64,000 nt of DNA, taken from contig JAITJI010000118.1 of NCBI GenBank assembly GCA_031279015.1, positions 1 to 64,000 of the forward strand, written 5' to 3'. Below are positions 33,847-42,812 of the stretch, in pieces; positions within the stretch are counted from its first letter, which is position 1; every line of letters starts with the position of its first letter. Under the pieces are notes generated by a model. That model made no database searches. It was not told the DNA's origin and saw only the letters and a list, made by a program, of their open reading frames with translations. The position numbers and the translations under genes were made by a program. This DNA is from Spirochaetaceae bacterium (GTDB lineage: Bacteria > Spirochaetota > Spirochaetia > Treponematales > Breznakiellaceae).

Positions 33847-35178
33847 ATGGCAGACCCTCTTTTATGGCAGTTACTATTACAGCTTGTCCTGATCGGTATT
33901 AACGCGATTTTCGCCTGCGCCGAGATCGCCCTGATATCTGTTAATGATACAAAACTGGAGCAGCTATCCGCCGCCGGGGATAAACGGGCGGGGAAACTCC
34001 TCTCCCTGACAAAACAACCCGCCCGGTTTCTGGCTACCATCCAGGTGGGTATTACCCTGGCGGGTTTTTTGGGAAGCGCCTTTGCGGCGGATAATTTTGC
34101 CGATAAACTCACCCTCCGCTTTGTTTCCCTGGGGATCAAATTGTCCCCGGTGACCCTCAACACCATCTCGGTGGTGATCATCACCATCATCCTGTCCTTT
34201 CTCACCCTGGTGCTTGGGGAACTGGTTCCCAAACGGATTGCCATGAAAAAGGCGGAGGTCCTGGCCTTTGCCATGTCCGGCCTGATCTACGGCATCTCAA
34301 AGGCCTTTGCCCCTGTGGTGTGGCTCCTCACCAAATCCACCAATACACTGCTGCGGCTTCTGCGGATCGATCCCGAAGCCGAGGACGCGGGGGTTACCGA
34401 AGAGGAGATCCGCATGATGATCGATGTGGGCAGCGCCAAGGGGGCAATTGACGCGGGGGAAAAGGAGATTATCCACAATGTGTTTGAATTTGACGATAAA
34501 ACTGTGGTGGAGGTAATGACCCACCGGATCGATGTTGTCCTGCTGCGGTCAAAGGACGATGATGCGGAGTGGGAACGGGTCCTCATGGAAAACCGCCACA
34601 GTTTCTATCCGGTCTGCGGGGAAACTTCCGACGACATCCTGGGTGTCCTCAGCGCCAAAGACTACTTCCGGCTTTCGGATCGCCGCCGCGATTCCGTCAT
34701 TCGCTTTGCCCTTCGGCCCGCCGTTTTTATCCCCGAATCCGTCAGGACCGATGTTGTCTTTAAGAACATGAAGAGGAGCCGCAATCACTTTGCCGTGGTT
34801 CTGGATGAATACGGCGGCATGAGCGGCATCCTGACCATAAACGATCTCCTGGAGCAGTTGGTCGGCGATCTGGGCGATGACAGTACCCTGCCCCCGGAAC
34901 GTCCCCTGATAGAGAAAATCGGTCCCCGGCGCTGGCGGATCGGCGGCGCCGTCTCCCTGGACCGGGTGGAAAACGCCCTGGGCCTTCCCCTGCCGGCGGA
35001 TAAATACGATACCTTTGGGGGCTTTGTCTTCAGCCTCCTCGGCCAGGTCCCCGAAGACGGCGCCACCCCGGAACTTGAGGGCTTCGGCCTGGCGATCAGG
35101 ATCGCCGCCATCAAGGATCACCGTCTGGAAGAGGCCATTGTATGGCTTAAACCCCAGGATGACTCCGGCGGCCCGTGA
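33847..35178 (+). CDS. CNNM/CorC-type membrane protein with CBS pair
   Basis: 443 residues: an N-terminal CNNM domain with three to four membrane helices (residues 1-160, containing NAIFACAEIALIS and the basic loop after it), a CBS pair (about 200-330), and a C-terminal CorC/HlyC domain (about 350-435). Family members are annotated as haemolysins but are linked to Mg2+/Co2+ transport; binding of nucleotide and Mg2+ by the CBS pair is the usual control. It starts 12 bp after the GH1 gene and is followed by a terminator. Confidence 0.9.
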   Translation: MADPLLWQLLLQLVLIGINAIFACAEIALISVNDTKLEQLSAAGDKRAGKLLSLTKQPARFLATIQVGITLAGFLGSAFAADNFADKLTLRFVSLGIKLSPVTLNTISVVIITIILSFLTLVLGELVPKRIAMKKAEVLAFAMSGLIYGISKAFAPVVWLLTKSTNTLLRLLRIDPEAEDAGVTEEEIRMMIDVGSAKGAIDAGEKEIIHNVFEFDDKTVVEVMTHRIDVVLLRSKDDDAEWERVLMENRHSFYPVCGETSDDILGVLSAKDYFRLSDRRRDSVIRFALRPAVFIPESVRTDVVFKNMKRSRNHFAVVLDEYGGMSGILTINDLLEQLVGDLGDDSTLPPERPLIEKIGPRRWRIGGAVSLDRVENALGLPLPADKYDTFGGFVFSLLGQVPEDGATPELEGFGLAIRIAAIKDHRLEEAIVWLKPQDDSGGP

Positions 35179-35220
35179 ACACGGGGATGAATCAATTTTT
35201 TTGGGTTTTTTATGAAATTC

Positions 35221-35245
35221 GGCAATGGTGTGTTGCCTTTTTTTT
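35221..35245 (+). terminator. Short rho-independent terminator
   Basis: GGCAA and TTGCC form a 5-bp stem around a 7-nt loop, followed directly by eight T residues. It closes the unit ending with the CNNM/CorC gene. Its 3' arm also supplies a possible -35 box (TTGCCT, 35233-35238) for the efflux operon. Confidence 0.6.
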
Positions 35246-35268
35246 GGTGTCTTTGTTATGTTATAAGT

Positions 35269-35288
35269 GTTAACGACCGGTCGGTAAC
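35269..35288. promoter_or_regulatory. TetR-type operator of the efflux operon
   Basis: The 20-bp sequence GTTAACGACCGGTCGGTAAC is a palindrome with a single mismatched pair, centred on ACCGGT, the form bound by many TetR-family dimers. A likely promoter lies just before it (TTGCCT 35233-35238, TTATGT 35256-35261, 17-bp spacer), so a bound repressor would cover the transcription start. The regulator's own start codon is 45 bp downstream, so autorepression of the whole operon is expected. Confidence 0.7.
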
Positions 35289-35332
35289 ATTCCCGTGAGG
35301 GTTCTAAGTTGTTGCGCCGGGAAAGGGCATTT

Positions 35333-36529
35333 ATGACAAAATCGGATATCATAGCGGCGGCATTCTGCGCCTGGGGCCGGGAACTCTATCAAACCACCAG
35401 TTTGACTATGCTCGCCCGGACTCTGGGAGTCACCAAGCCCGCGTTGTACCGGCATTTTAAAAATAAGCAGGCCCTGTTAAAGGGGATGTACGAATCGTTT
35501 CTTGATGATTACGTCACTGCTATCAAACCTCATTATGACCGGGCAATCGAGGCCGCCGATCCCCGGGAGGGTCTTCTTATCTTTACGCGCGCAGTTATCG
35601 ACTATTATGGGCGGAACATGGACGCCTTTATTTTTTCCCTGATCAAGGTATACGCCGACCTGGAGATCGGCAGCATGCGGGAGCAACTCCTCGTCCGGGG
35701 CATGGATATGCGGAAGCTGGGGCGCCTTGAGGAGAACCGGGATTGTTACCCTTCAACGATTCATCTGCTCATAGCAACCCTGACCTTTGGGGTGGCTTTT
35801 TTTCATTGTTATGGTCACAGGCCGGAAGAAACCCCTTCGGAAGCTGCGATTCAGGAACTGATCACATCCCTGGAGGAAAAAGCCAGCCGAGGTCTGGGGT
35901 TTAACAGGGAGTGGGTGGATGGTATTGACTATGAGCAACTGGAACGGTGGGCCGTGGAAAGGGCTATTGAACCCCAGGAAGAGGATGAACTGCTCCGGGC
36001 GGTGGCCGGCGCAGTGGCTGAGGCGGGTCCCTGGAACGCCTCCATGGATATGGTGGCCCGCCGTTCGGGTTTATCCAAAAGCGGCCTCTATGCGCATTTC
36101 AGGAGCAAGCAGGATATGCTCCGGCAGCTTTTTATGATCGAATTTCAACGAATGGCGGATTACGCCGAACTCTGCGTGCGTGAATCGACGGTTCCCGGGG
36201 AGCAGTTATACCTGGCCATCATCAGCATTGGCGTTTACCTCCGTTCCCGGCGGGAGATCCTCATCGCTATGGACTGGGTCAGGACCCGGCGGTTTGACCT
36301 GGGCCTGACGATCCCTCCCCGGATCTACAATATCTTTTCAGACATCAGGATTCCGCAGCCCGGAGCGGGGGAAACCCTGCCGGAACAGTCCGTCCAGTGG
36401 ATTCTCTTCCTCATCGTGAACACTTTGATGCGCCGGTCTGTGGGAACGGACTTTCCCGGGATTGCCAATGACAGTTTTAGAAGACTGTACCGGTTTATTG
36501 TTTTGGGTATACAGGGATTTAACTTATGA
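35333..36529 (+). CDS. Tandem TetR-family regulator (two TetR units in one chain)
   Basis: 398 residues, twice the usual TetR length. Two DNA-binding helix-turn-helix units are present: GVTKPALYRHFKNKQALL near residue 30-50 and GLSKSGLYAHFRSKQDML near 235-260, each followed by a helical ligand-binding-like region. The protein could act as a covalent pseudo-dimer or bridge two operators. ATG 35333 is preferred to TTG 35309 because AAGGG lies just before it. A palindromic operator is 45 bp upstream, and the stop codon overlaps the next ORF as ATGA. It very likely represses the TolC-adaptor-RND genes that follow, in response to an exported compound. Confidence 0.85.
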   Translation: MTKSDIIAAAFCAWGRELYQTTSLTMLARTLGVTKPALYRHFKNKQALLKGMYESFLDDYVTAIKPHYDRAIEAADPREGLLIFTRAVIDYYGRNMDAFIFSLIKVYADLEIGSMREQLLVRGMDMRKLGRLEENRDCYPSTIHLLIATLTFGVAFFHCYGHRPEETPSEAAIQELITSLEEKASRGLGFNREWVDGIDYEQLERWAVERAIEPQEEDELLRAVAGAVAEAGPWNASMDMVARRSGLSKSGLYAHFRSKQDMLRQLFMIEFQRMADYAELCVRESTVPGEQLYLAIISIGVYLRSRREILIAMDWVRTRRFDLGLTIPPRIYNIFSDIRIPQPGAGETLPEQSVQWILFLIVNTLMRRSVGTDFPGIANDSFRRLYRFIVLGIQGFNL

Positions 36530-36681
36530 AACAGCCGCGGTATACTTCGGTATATTGCATTGAGCGGCAAAATGCCGCAAAGGCCGCGCTGTATGCGGGC
36601 CTATCTCTGTTGGTTGATTCTGCGGATTCGGTGATACAGCACGTTTCCGGAATCAAGTCGTACCCGCCGCTGAGCGGGTAA
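36526..36681 (+). CDS. 51-residue small protein between the regulator and the TolC gene
   Basis: ATG at 36526 overlaps the TetR stop (ATGA), an arrangement strongly associated with translational coupling, and AGGGA lies ahead of it. The frame runs 51 codons to TAA at 36679-36681, 17 bp before the TolC-like start. The product begins MKQPRYTSVYC and contains a moderately hydrophobic stretch (AALYAGLSLLVDSADS) but no clear membrane helix; one Cys at residue 11. No family is recognised. It could be a real small regulator or pump accessory, or simply a coupling ORF. Confidence 0.45.
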   Translation: MKQPRYTSVYCIERQNAAKAALYAGLSLLVDSADSVIQHVSGIKSYPPLSG

Positions 36682-36698
36682 ACGGAAGGAGTCATGGT

Positions 36699-38153
36699 AT
36701 GATTCGAGTGTCTTATGGCGCCAGGAGGCGGACTGCCGGTCCGCCGCTCCCGGTATGTATCGTTTTGTTTTTCGTCCTCCCGGGATGTCTGTTCCTGTCG
36801 GGGCAGGAGGGGGGGGGCGCCCCGGTGACCGGACAGAATCCGGATGTCCTGCGGATATCTCCGGATGAGGCGGTGGACATGGCCGTCAAAAACAACCTGA
36901 ACCTGGAATCGACCCGGATAGGTACGGAAACCAAGAAGCGCAAGTCCGATCTGTCATGGAATGTCTTCATCCCCTCGGTGGATATTGGGGGGAATTTGAT
37001 CCGGTTAAATAAAGAGCCCGCGGGGATGACCATCCCGTTCCCGGATACAATGGGGGGGCCGATATCTATATCCGGCGGTTTCCAGTGGCGTGTGTCGGGT
37101 TCCCTTCAGGTGGCTTTAAACCTCAACTACGCCCTCTTTGAGGGAATGCGGAACACCCGGCTGGACTATGAGGCGGGACTCCTCTCCTATGACAAGGCCA
37201 GGGCCCAACTGGAACGGGATGTGCGGAAGTCCTACTACCAGATGCTGCTTCTGCAGGAAAATATCGCCCTCCTGCGGGAAAACTACGGGGCGGCGGAACG
37301 GCGGGTGGCCATGGCCAGGGCGAACTATCAGTCCGGGCTGATCCCCGAGGTAAACCTCCTCCAGGCCCGGGTGGCCATGGAGAACCTGAAGCCCACGATA
37401 GATCAGGCGGAAAACGGCCTGAAGCTCAGCATGGCCTCCTTTGCCAATAACCTGGGGCTTCCCTACGGTGTCCAGTTTGAGCTGGCGCCGGTAACGGAGG
37501 AAATGGTTTTTATTCCCCTGGATACGGAGGAGCTTATCTCCAAGGCCGCTTCCGCTCGTCCGGATATTCTGGAATTAAAACAGAACATCCTCCTCCTGAA
37601 GAGCACCCGGAAGCATACCCTCTATCAGATCTACTCCCCAACCTTGAGCTTGAGCTGGAACGCAGACCCTACCTTTTCCAAAAATCCCTGGAAGGATAAC
37701 TGGTTTAAGGGCGATAACTGGAGTCAATCTTCCGGCATGTTCCGGCTGACCCTGGCCTTCAGGCTCAACACCCTGTTCCCCTTTACCTCGGAAGGACAGG
37801 GCCTGAAAACCCTGGATGACAACATCCGAAGCCTCAACATCAGCCTTGCCCAGGCGATCCGGGGGACGGAGATCGAGATCTACAACACCATTCTTACCCT
37901 GGAAGCGGCCCGGAACACCGTAGAAGCCCAGAATCTGACGGTAGAATTGGCGGAACGGACCTACCGGCTCACCGAAGAGGCTTACCGGGCGGGGTTGACC
38001 GAACTTTTGGACGTACAGAACGCTGAGCTGGAATTGCACAAAGCCCGGATCGGCGTATTAGAACAGCAGTATAACTATATCAGGGGTCTCATTGACCTTG
38101 AATATGCTATCGGCGTTCCCTTTGGAACCCTTTCCGCAGGAAAGAGGAGTTAA
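36699..38153 (+). CDS. TolC-like outer-membrane efflux protein
   Basis: 484 residues with a signal sequence (VCIVLFFVLPGCLFLSG, where LPGC may be a lipobox). The two-fold repeat of long helical hairpins and short strands is typical: EAVDMAVKNNLNLE opens the first repeat, and RTYRLTEEAYRAGLTELLDVQNAELEL is the family's conserved hairpin near the end. It forms the trimeric exit duct for the pump encoded downstream. GGAAGGAGT lies 6 bp before the ATG. Third gene of the operon. Confidence 0.9.
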   Translation: MIRVSYGARRRTAGPPLPVCIVLFFVLPGCLFLSGQEGGGAPVTGQNPDVLRISPDEAVDMAVKNNLNLESTRIGTETKKRKSDLSWNVFIPSVDIGGNLIRLNKEPAGMTIPFPDTMGGPISISGGFQWRVSGSLQVALNLNYALFEGMRNTRLDYEAGLLSYDKARAQLERDVRKSYYQMLLLQENIALLRENYGAAERRVAMARANYQSGLIPEVNLLQARVAMENLKPTIDQAENGLKLSMASFANNLGLPYGVQFELAPVTEEMVFIPLDTEELISKAASARPDILELKQNILLLKSTRKHTLYQIYSPTLSLSWNADPTFSKNPWKDNWFKGDNWSQSSGMFRLTLAFRLNTLFPFTSEGQGLKTLDDNIRSLNISLAQAIRGTEIEIYNTILTLEAARNTVEAQNLTVELAERTYRLTEEAYRAGLTELLDVQNAELELHKARIGVLEQQYNYIRGLIDLEYAIGVPFGTLSAGKRS

Positions 38154-38156
38154 TCA

Positions 38157-39152
38157 ATGAACAGGAGAAACAGTACAGGAATCCCCTGGAAGGGGACCTT
38201 ATACATAGGCGCCTTTATGGCGATCATCCTTTTTTCCGGATGTGAACAGATAAAGGCGGCACAGGATAGAATCCGGGGGGTGGGGAACAACCCTAATACG
38301 GCAGCCGCTGTAGTTCCGGAATTGCCGGTTTTTGCGGTGAACACTACCACCGCCGTTAAGGGCCTGATACGGGACTACCTGGCCCTTTCCGGGGATATTA
38401 TTGCCGGTTCCACGGTGGATACCTTCTCCGAAGTGGCGGGGAAGGTAACCCGGCTCTACACCGCTGCGGGCAGGCGGGTCCGCAAGGATGATCCCATTGC
38501 CGAGGTGGATCCATCCCGTCCGGGAATGACCTACATACCGGCGGTTGTCAAGGCTCCTATTTCGGGGACCATCGTGACTCTGTCCGCCCAGGTGGGGATG
38601 ACGGTGAGTCAGGCGGTGCCCCTGGCCCGGATAGCTGCGGGAAGCGCCCTGGAGATACGGCTCTACGTGGCGGAACGGTTTATCTCCCGGATCGCCCTGC
38701 GGCAGCCCTGCGAAATCACCCTGGACGCCTGGCCGGGGGAGGTGTTCCGGGGCAGCATTACCGAAATAAGCCCGGTGGTAGATCCCGCATCCCGGACCAT
38801 GGAGGTACGAGTCAATGTGGAGAATCCCGGCTCAAGGCTCAAGGCGGGGATGTTCGCCAAGGTCAGGATCATCACGGAACAGAAAAGCAATATCGTTAAG
38901 ATCCCCGCAGGAGCCCTGATACGGCGTTTTGGGGAGGACTATGTTTTTGTCGTGGAAACAGACCCCGGCAATTCCAAGGGGTATATCGCCCGGCGGAAGG
39001 TGGTAAAGGCGGGGATCCTGATCGACGGGGTCCTTGAAATCCAGGAGGGCCTGGCGGCGGATGACGAGATCATAGTCCGGGGACAGACCCTTTTGGAGGA
39101 TGGAACCCGGATTAACGTGATTGAACGGGTAGCGCCCCTGAGCGTTAATTAA
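38157..39152 (+). CDS. Periplasmic adaptor (HlyD/AcrA-type) lipoprotein
   Basis: 331 residues. The hydrophobic N terminus ends in ILFSGC, a lipobox with Cys near residue 29, so it is probably anchored to the inner membrane. The lipoyl halves (VAGKVTRLYTAAGRRVRKDDPIAE and APISGTIVTL) are joined almost directly, with little helical hairpin, followed by the beta-barrel (ITLDAWPGEVFRGSITEISPVVDP) and membrane-proximal domains. It links the RND pump to the TolC-like duct. Starts 3 bp after the previous stop. Confidence 0.9.
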   Translation: MNRRNSTGIPWKGTLYIGAFMAIILFSGCEQIKAAQDRIRGVGNNPNTAAAVVPELPVFAVNTTTAVKGLIRDYLALSGDIIAGSTVDTFSEVAGKVTRLYTAAGRRVRKDDPIAEVDPSRPGMTYIPAVVKAPISGTIVTLSAQVGMTVSQAVPLARIAAGSALEIRLYVAERFISRIALRQPCEITLDAWPGEVFRGSITEISPVVDPASRTMEVRVNVENPGSRLKAGMFAKVRIITEQKSNIVKIPAGALIRRFGEDYVFVVETDPGNSKGYIARRKVVKAGILIDGVLEIQEGLAADDEIIVRGQTLLEDGTRINVIERVAPLSVN

Positions 39153-39165
39153 GGAGGAGATCGTC

Positions 39166-42100
39166 ATGAGTTTTGCCAAAACCGCGGTTTCGCGGCCTAC
39201 CACTATATTTATCATTTTCCTGCTCCTTATCGGCTTGGGGATTTTTGCTATGGTGAATCTCCCCATCGATCTCTTCCCTGAGATTAACCCCCCCTACCTG
39301 GTGATATCTACCACCTACACCGGAGCAGGTCCTGAAGAGGTGGAACGGTCCGTCAGCCGGATCCTGGAGGCGGCCCTCTCCGGGGTTTCGAGTCTGGAAA
39401 AGGTGACCTCCACCTCTTCCAAGGGTTCCAGCATGGTGATCCTGGAGTTTACCTACGGGACCGATCTGGCGGACGCATCCAATTCCGTGCGGGACGCCCT
39501 GGAACGGGTACGGACTTACATGCCCGTCGGGGCGAATAGCCCGATGATATTCCGGTTTGATCCCTCCATGATCCCCATCATGGGCCTCATGGTTACCGGA
39601 AACCGTTCCCCGGAGGAACTGCGGGAAATGGCGGAGGATACCATCGTTCCCCGGATAGAGCAGACCCCCGGGGTAGCCACTGCTTCGGTAAGCGGCGGCC
39701 GGCAGAAGATCATCCGGGTGGAGATCCCCCAGTCCCGGCTTGAGGCCTATGGTCTTACGGTAACCCAGATGCAGCAGATGCTGGCATCCCAGAACGTGCA
39801 GGTTGCCGCAGGGACCATCACCGAAGGGGGTCTTTCCTACCTTCTTACTACCATGGGGGAGTATACTTCCCTGGATCAGATCCGGAACACGGTGATCTCC
39901 TACAAGGGAGGGGGTGTGTCGGGTACCGGTCAGGTGGAATTGCCCCGGAGCGTATACCTTCGGGATGTGGCCAATGTGTTTGAGGGCTACCGGGATGAGA
40001 CCAGCACGGTTTATGTAAACGGAGTTCCCGCAGTAATGATGTCGGTCCAAAAGCAGAGCGGCAAGAATGCCGTTCAGACCGCCCGGGATCTGCGGGCCCG
40101 CCTTACCCGGATGACCCGGGAACTTCCCCAGGATATAAAGATCACGGAGCTCTTCAACACCACCGATCAAATAGAAGATTCCCTGAATCAGGTTACCTCT
40201 ACCGCCCTCTCCGGGGGTTTGCTGGCGGTGCTGATCCTCTTTGTCTTCCTCCGTTCCATTAAGCCCACCCTCATTATCGGGATCAGCATCCCCGTATCCA
40301 TCTTTATTACCATGATGATGATGTACTTTGCGGGCCTCACCCTGAACCTGATGACCATGGCGGGGCTGGTCCTGGGGATAGGGATGCTGGTGGATAACTC
40401 CATTGTCATCCTGGAAAATATCTACCGTTACCGGGAGAAGGGGGCCAAGCTCCAGTCCGCCGCTGTGCTGGGGGCCCAGGAGATGATCGTGGCCATCATC
40501 GCTTCTACCCTGACAACCATCTGCGTTTTTGCCCCCCTGGTAGCCTTTCAGGGGATGCTGGAAATGGCGGGGGAGATGTTTGCAGGCCTGGCCTTTACGG
40601 TGGTCATATCCCTGGCTATATCCCTTCTGACCGCCATCGTCCTGGTTCCGGTTCTGTCCAGCCATTACTTTCCCCTGGTTACCCGTAAGCAGAAACCTCT
40701 CCGGGGGCCTCTGGCCGCGATTGACCGGGTCTTTGAACGCTTTTTTGCCGGTCTGGAAAATGTCTACCGCCGGGCGATTAGCCGGGTTCTGCGGCACAAG
40801 CTGATCGTTATTCTGGTGCTCCTGGTTCTTTTTGTGGGAAGCGTCTTTATGATCCCCGTGATAGGCTGGGTTTTTATGCCCGAACAGGCGGCGGATGCGG
40901 TTTCTATTAATGTAATCCTCCCCATGGGCACCCCCCTGCAGGAGACCGAATCCGTATTACGGCAGATCCAGGGTATCGCCGAAAAGGAGGTGAAGGGGTA
41001 CGACCGTATGGTGCTTAACACCGGAGGCGGCGGTATGATGGACATGGGCGGAGGCAGCAATGCGGGGTCCCTGCGGATCAACCTGCCTGAATTTGATAAA
41101 CGGATCGACAGCGCCGACGATATCAAGACAAAAATGCGGGCCCACTTCAATGAATTCCCCGGGGTTATCTTTTCCTTTAGCGGCGGGGGCGGCGCCATGA
41201 TGAGCGGCACTCCTATAGATATTGTTATCAGAACCGACAACCTGGTAAAGGGGAAGGCCATTGCGGATCGGATCGCCACCCTGATCCGGGAAGAGATCCC
41301 CGATGCTACCGAACCCCGGGTGGGCCTCCAAGACGGCCTCCCCCAGATCGAGATTGAGGTTGACCGGGATCGGCTCTACGCCCTGGGGCTTAACACCTAC
41401 ACCGTGGGGAACGAAATCAAGGCCGCGGTAGACGGCGTTACCGCTACCCGGTACAAGAGCGGGGGCCACGATTACGATGTGGTGATGATCCTCGCCGAAG
41501 CGGACCGGAACACCAGACCGGCCCTGGATCACATCTTTGTGAACAGCCAGGTAGCCGGCCGGGTACCCCTTTCAGGATTTGCCTCCTACCGGGAGGGCAC
41601 GGGGCCTATGACCATCAACCGGGAGAATCAGAGCCGGGTTATCCACGTAACCGCCGGGGCGGTGCCGGGCGCCAGGATCAACATCCTGGAGGAGCAGGTC
41701 CGTTCCCTGGTCACTGCGCAGATCCCCGCGGAGGATGATGTGATCATCGAATACGCCGGGGACAATGCGAATATGATGCGGATGATGAGCCGTTTTGTGC
41801 TTATCATGGTGGTGGCGGCCTTCCTTGTCTTTGGGGTTATGGCGAGCCTCTTTGAGTCCTTCCGGGATCCCTTAATCATCATCTTTACCATTCCCCTTTC
41901 GGTGATCGGGATTGTGGCGATTTACCTCATCACCGGAACAACCTTTAACATCCTTACCGCGGTGGGCCTCCTTGTGCTGATGGGGGTTATCGTGAACAAC
42001 GGCATTGTTCTTGTGGACTACACCAACCTGCTCCGTAAGCGGGGATTCTCCCTCCACGACGCCTGTGTGGAAGCTGCGGGGAACCGCCTCAGGCCCATCC

Positions 42101-42405
42101 TGATGACCACCCTGACCACCATTCTGGGGCTGGTACCCATGGCCTTTTTCCCCGGGGAGGGTTCGGAAATGGTAGCCCCCATAGGGAAAACCGTACTGGG
42201 GGGCCTTTCCTTTGGTACCCTGATGACCCTTTTCCTCATGCCTACCATCTATGCGATCATGAACAAACGTTCCGATGAGCGGACAGCCCGGGCGGAGGCC
42301 CGGCGTGAACGGATCGCTGCGGGTCTCTCCCGAAACCAGGGGCTGAAAAAACAACGGGACGGCGGGGATGCCAAAGCCGCCGGCGTCAGGGAGGCCGGAT
42401 TATGA
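39166..42405 (+). CDS. RND-family efflux pump (AcrB-like)
   Basis: 1079 residues, full-length RND subunit with twelve helices and two large periplasmic loops. LPIDLFPEINPP follows the first helix, and helix 4 has GMLVDNSIVILENI: one Asp of the usual Asp-Asp proton-relay pair is kept and the second is Asn, as in many non-AcrB RND branches. Two Gly/Met-rich loops lie in the second porter domain (GGGGMMDMGGG and SGGGGAMMSG). Driven by proton motive force it would extrude drugs, lipids or metals through the adaptor and TolC. AAGGAGG precedes the ATG. The stop overlaps the next gene. Confidence 0.93.
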   Translation: MSFAKTAVSRPTTIFIIFLLLIGLGIFAMVNLPIDLFPEINPPYLVISTTYTGAGPEEVERSVSRILEAALSGVSSLEKVTSTSSKGSSMVILEFTYGTDLADASNSVRDALERVRTYMPVGANSPMIFRFDPSMIPIMGLMVTGNRSPEELREMAEDTIVPRIEQTPGVATASVSGGRQKIIRVEIPQSRLEAYGLTVTQMQQMLASQNVQVAAGTITEGGLSYLLTTMGEYTSLDQIRNTVISYKGGGVSGTGQVELPRSVYLRDVANVFEGYRDETSTVYVNGVPAVMMSVQKQSGKNAVQTARDLRARLTRMTRELPQDIKITELFNTTDQIEDSLNQVTSTALSGGLLAVLILFVFLRSIKPTLIIGISIPVSIFITMMMMYFAGLTLNLMTMAGLVLGIGMLVDNSIVILENIYRYREKGAKLQSAAVLGAQEMIVAIIASTLTTICVFAPLVAFQGMLEMAGEMFAGLAFTVVISLAISLLTAIVLVPVLSSHYFPLVTRKQKPLRGPLAAIDRVFERFFAGLENVYRRAISRVLRHKLIVILVLLVLFVGSVFMIPVIGWVFMPEQAADAVSINVILPMGTPLQETESVLRQIQGIAEKEVKGYDRMVLNTGGGGMMDMGGGSNAGSLRINLPEFDKRIDSADDIKTKMRAHFNEFPGVIFSFSGGGGAMMSGTPIDIVIRTDNLVKGKAIADRIATLIREEIPDATEPRVGLQDGLPQIEIEVDRDRLYALGLNTYTVGNEIKAAVDGVTATRYKSGGHDYDVVMILAEADRNTRPALDHIFVNSQVAGRVPLSGFASYREGTGPMTINRENQSRVIHVTAGAVPGARINILEEQVRSLVTAQIPAEDDVIIEYAGDNANMMRMMSRFVLIMVVAAFLVFGVMASLFESFRDPLIIIFTIPLSVIGIVAIYLITGTTFNILTAVGLLVLMGVIVNNGIVLVDYTNLLRKRGFSLHDACVEAAGNRLRPILMTTLTTILGLVPMAFFPGEGSEMVAPIGKTVLGGLSFGTLMTLFLMPTIYAIMNKRSDERTARAEARRERIAAGLSRNQGLKKQRDGGDAKAAGVREAGL

Positions 42406-42719
42406 TACGGATTGAAATTATCGCAAACCATTCGGTAGAGGAGAACATTCTGGATGCCCTTAAGGATGAGGGGGTCGGGAAGTTCTATACCAAATACCCC
42501 CAGGTGTTCGGAGTTGGTTCCACCGGTCCCCGCATGGGGGACGCCATCTGGCCGGAGGAAAATTTTTCCATGGTGATCTGGTGCGAAGCCGACGAGGCTC
42601 TGAGCATTGGGCGGGCGGTGGCCAAGGTGAAGGTCCTGTTCCCCGATGAGGGGATCAAGCTTTTTGGGCTGCAGGAAGGCAAGTTCCCGACGGCAGAGGT
42701 CGACTTCGACGGGGACTAA
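42402..42719 (+). CDS. PII-like transporter-associated protein (PG0541-like)
   Basis: 105 residues, starting inside the RND stop codon (ATGA overlap). The strand-helix-strand pattern and KYPQVFGVGSTGPRMGD region fit small ferredoxin-fold/PII-like proteins that are found next to RND pumps in Bacteroidetes and spirochaetes and are named transporter-associated proteins after PG0541. A role in sensing a nucleotide or ion and tuning the pump is likely by analogy with PII, but not shown. Last gene of the operon. Confidence 0.7.
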   Translation: MIRIEIIANHSVEENILDALKDEGVGKFYTKYPQVFGVGSTGPRMGDAIWPEENFSMVIWCEADEALSIGRAVAKVKVLFPDEGIKLFGLQEGKFPTAEVDFDGD

Positions 42720-42745
42720 GGGGCGGTTCTCCCTATGGGCCGCCC

Positions 42746-42781
42746 CAAAAAATGGCAAGGCCGGCCAGGATCCCCGGCCTT
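42746..42781 (-). terminator. Terminator of the TatD gene, within a two-hairpin convergent region
   Basis: Read on the minus strand, an 8-bp stem (AAGGCCGG 42757-42764 with CCGGCCTT 42774-42781, 9-nt loop) is followed after four bases by six T residues. A second stem, GGGGCGG/CCGCCCC at 42720-42726 and 42740-42746, begins at the stop of the efflux operon, so the two hairpins together probably separate the convergent units. Confidence 0.6.
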
Positions 42782-42812
42782 GTTGTATAAACGGGCCGAA
42801 CCGGGGGGTGAT

